NCBI RefSeq assembly: GCF_034702125.1
Contig: NC_085875.1
Coordinates: forward strand, 50,753,926 to 50,817,925
DNA from: Engraulis encrasicolus
Taxonomy: Eukaryota > Chordata > Actinopteri > Clupeiformes > Engraulidae
Direction: 5' to 3'
Length of the DNA: 64,000 nucleotides
Made by a program: the position numbers and the translations under genes. The notes under the pieces are model-generated. The model saw only the letters and a list, made by a program, of their open reading frames with translations. It did not search any database and was not told the origin of the DNA. Of the stretch, positions 62,290 through 64,000 are shown in pieces (positions within the stretch are counted from its first letter, which is position 1; every line of letters starts with the position of its first letter).

Positions 62290-64000
62290 GGCACGGCGCC
62301 AGAAAATCAGTATTGGATGTGCCAGAATCACGTCCTCATAACAAAACGTCTGATTTTTACTCAAATATTAGGCCTATATGTGCGTAAATTCAGTGTTTCC
62401 TCATTGTGAAGATTCTCGGATTCTTACGGCCGCGGGGTTAGGGTAGCCCATTCATTAATTTCCTCCCTCACAGTCTCGTCGCATTGTCCCACCATCACCA
62501 AATGTTTTTATTGCCCTCAAACCCCACATTTCTTTTGCTAACATGCATGAAGATGACAATGATCAATGATCCTCGCTGTGTTAATTATGTCACTGGAGTT
62601 GTTTGGGAGTTGTTTTAGGAGCTTGAAAATGCAGGTGAGACACACGGGACTTCTCCACTGCTTGCGCCTATAATTCTTAAAATTCGAATTACCGCTTGAC
62701 ACTTCCAAAAACAATGCGGAAGAAACTAAATATAAATGGATTGATATCACAAATACAAAATAATGCATGGGCAGTAGAGCCCACGTCTGCTAAGAGAAGA
62801 GAGGAGAACGTTTGGAGCGGTGCTTAATTTGTAAAGAGGGAGGCCGCGGAGCGCGGAGGCTCCCGTGAAGAGAGGCGGGCGGGGCGCATGTTGCGAACAA
62901 GGCTATGCTGGGTCAGGTGCTGCCTGCGTCCCTGTGATATCCCACACCCGGCTCATGTAGGCTATGCATGCAAGAGGATGTCATTTCAACCGCAACAATG
63001 CGATGATCAGAGCACACAATCACACGTTGAACCACTCAAACACATAGCCTATGCACGCACACAACTGTTGCAGCACAGTATTCCATAACCAGACATAGTT
63101 TAGCCACAGTCCATGTAGGCTGCTAGCAAGCGAGCCTTGAAAAATCCGAACTCTGTTTCGACAATTAAGCCATGGACATATGGCGTTGCTTTAGTCCTCT
63201 AGAGAAGACAACCTATTTGTGTGGTGGGATAGCCTATCCATGGCCACAGTAAAATGCAACCCATGAAGACAATATTAAAATATCAGCTTCACAACGGCAA
63301 TAACATAGCATAGTTAAGATGCTGTTTAAAGCTAACCAGTCAGATCAACAACTTAGCATATCAAACATGCACCTATGTGATAGCAACAAGGGTCAAAAGT
63401 ATTGCTGGCAGATGAGGATAGCCCTCCCATGCTATGAATATTAAGCCAGTAGAAACTCACAATAGCCTAAATAGGCCAGTCCTAGTTTGTAATCAAAGTA
63501 CAACAATTTGCCTCGGCGGGCATGAGGAATCAGCCAGTCTCGACAGCTATCCATTCCATGATTTCTCGCTGGTCCACTCCAGATGCGCATAGTTCTACTC
63601 CTTGATGTTTTAAGTTTGCAACTGCTTTTAAAGACATTGACTTCAGTGATTTTATTTTCTGTCATCAGTGACGCCAGGCATATTCTATGTCCGTGGGACA
63701 ACTCGACTGGCATGTTCAGTGCATGTTTGGCTGGCTCTAGCATTATGCTATAGAATCTGACATGACATTGTATCAATTGTTTCGGGGTGAGCGCGCCTCG
63801 TAGCAGCAGAAAGTAGCCAACTGGCCATAGGCTGCGGGGACGGATTGGTGGTTCATGTAAGGACAGGAGCATCAAAAGCAAAACAAAGCAAAAACGATTT
63901 TATTTCCTCCTCAGTTTCCCAGTTTTTTTCGTACTCTAGTAGAATATAATACATTGGATGTAGGCCTACTGTTTTCCTTCAGTGAGACATTTTAGGTTCT
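62290..64000. other. Distal part of nid2 intron 2, unrecognised
   Basis: GGCACGGCGCCAGAAAA near 62,290 looks like a transposon end, and 62,830-62,890 is CG-rich. A 146-codon minus-strand frame (63,441-63,881) has no recognisable domain, no clear splice partners and sits among repeat-like sequence. I see no convincing gene. Confidence 0.35.

Noticed and set aside
63441..63881. 146-codon minus-strand ORF as a gene
   Set aside because: No recognisable domain, no supporting splice sites, and located in repeat-like intronic sequence; would need homology or transcript evidence.

Overview
This is a vertebrate nuclear genomic window, almost certainly from a teleost fish. Genes are split by GT-AG introns and are sparse. 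Long dinucleotide arrays and many fish-type DNA transposons fill most of the sequence. The recognisable genes are ASC-like PYD/CARD inflammasome adaptors and nidogen-2. The very frequent TAGGCCTA/TAGGCTA words remind me of clupeiform genomes, but I cannot fix the species from sequence alone.

Layout. Positions 1-46,000 hold a locally expanded cluster of pyrin-domain (PYD) and CARD exons, all on the minus strand. There are five units: D (PYD at 1.6-1.8 kb, partner exon not found), C (CARD at 13.9-14.2 kb, PYD exon deleted), A (CARD 22.7 kb plus PYD 23.7 kb, junction frame broken), E (PYD 34.7 kb joined to two low-complexity exons, frameshifted) and B (CARD 43.6 kb plus PYD 44.5 kb, intact, 196 aa, ASC-like). 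Block ~1.05-15.3 kb (D+C) is a diverged duplicate of ~34.2-46 kb (E+B). Another direct duplication pairs ~17.45-20.46 kb with ~24.69-27.12 kb on either side of unit A. Most length differences between copies are datable transposon insertions (hAT MITEs with 8-bp target duplications, TA-flanked Tc1-like elements, TTAA MITEs) or 5-6 bp scars of the form TA-N3/4-TA.

Positions 27,336-33,079 are a 5.7-kb tyrosine-recombinase retrotransposon (DIRS/Ngaro/PAT type) with split direct repeats A1...B1-A2-B2. It sits exactly at the stop codon of PYD gene E and separates the gene from its poly(A) signal.

Positions 46-64 kb hold a different neighbourhood. A ten-exon minus-strand gene that I can assemble with fully consistent splice phases (442 codons, family not recognised) lies head-to-head with the 5' end of nidogen-2 (nid2, plus strand, exons 1 and 2 only; the rest lies beyond the window). 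The two start codons are about 1.1 kb apart. Splice-boundary pieces of both genes have been copied locally several times. The remainder is minisatellite, polypurine tract, CA/GT arrays, one tRNA-derived SINE and a 1.2-kb hAT element with perfect 8-bp target duplications.

How the genes relate: the PYD/CARD units would be cytosolic inflammasome adaptors or decoys. nid2 is a secreted basement-membrane protein with no functional link to them. Only copy B looks like a complete ASC gene.
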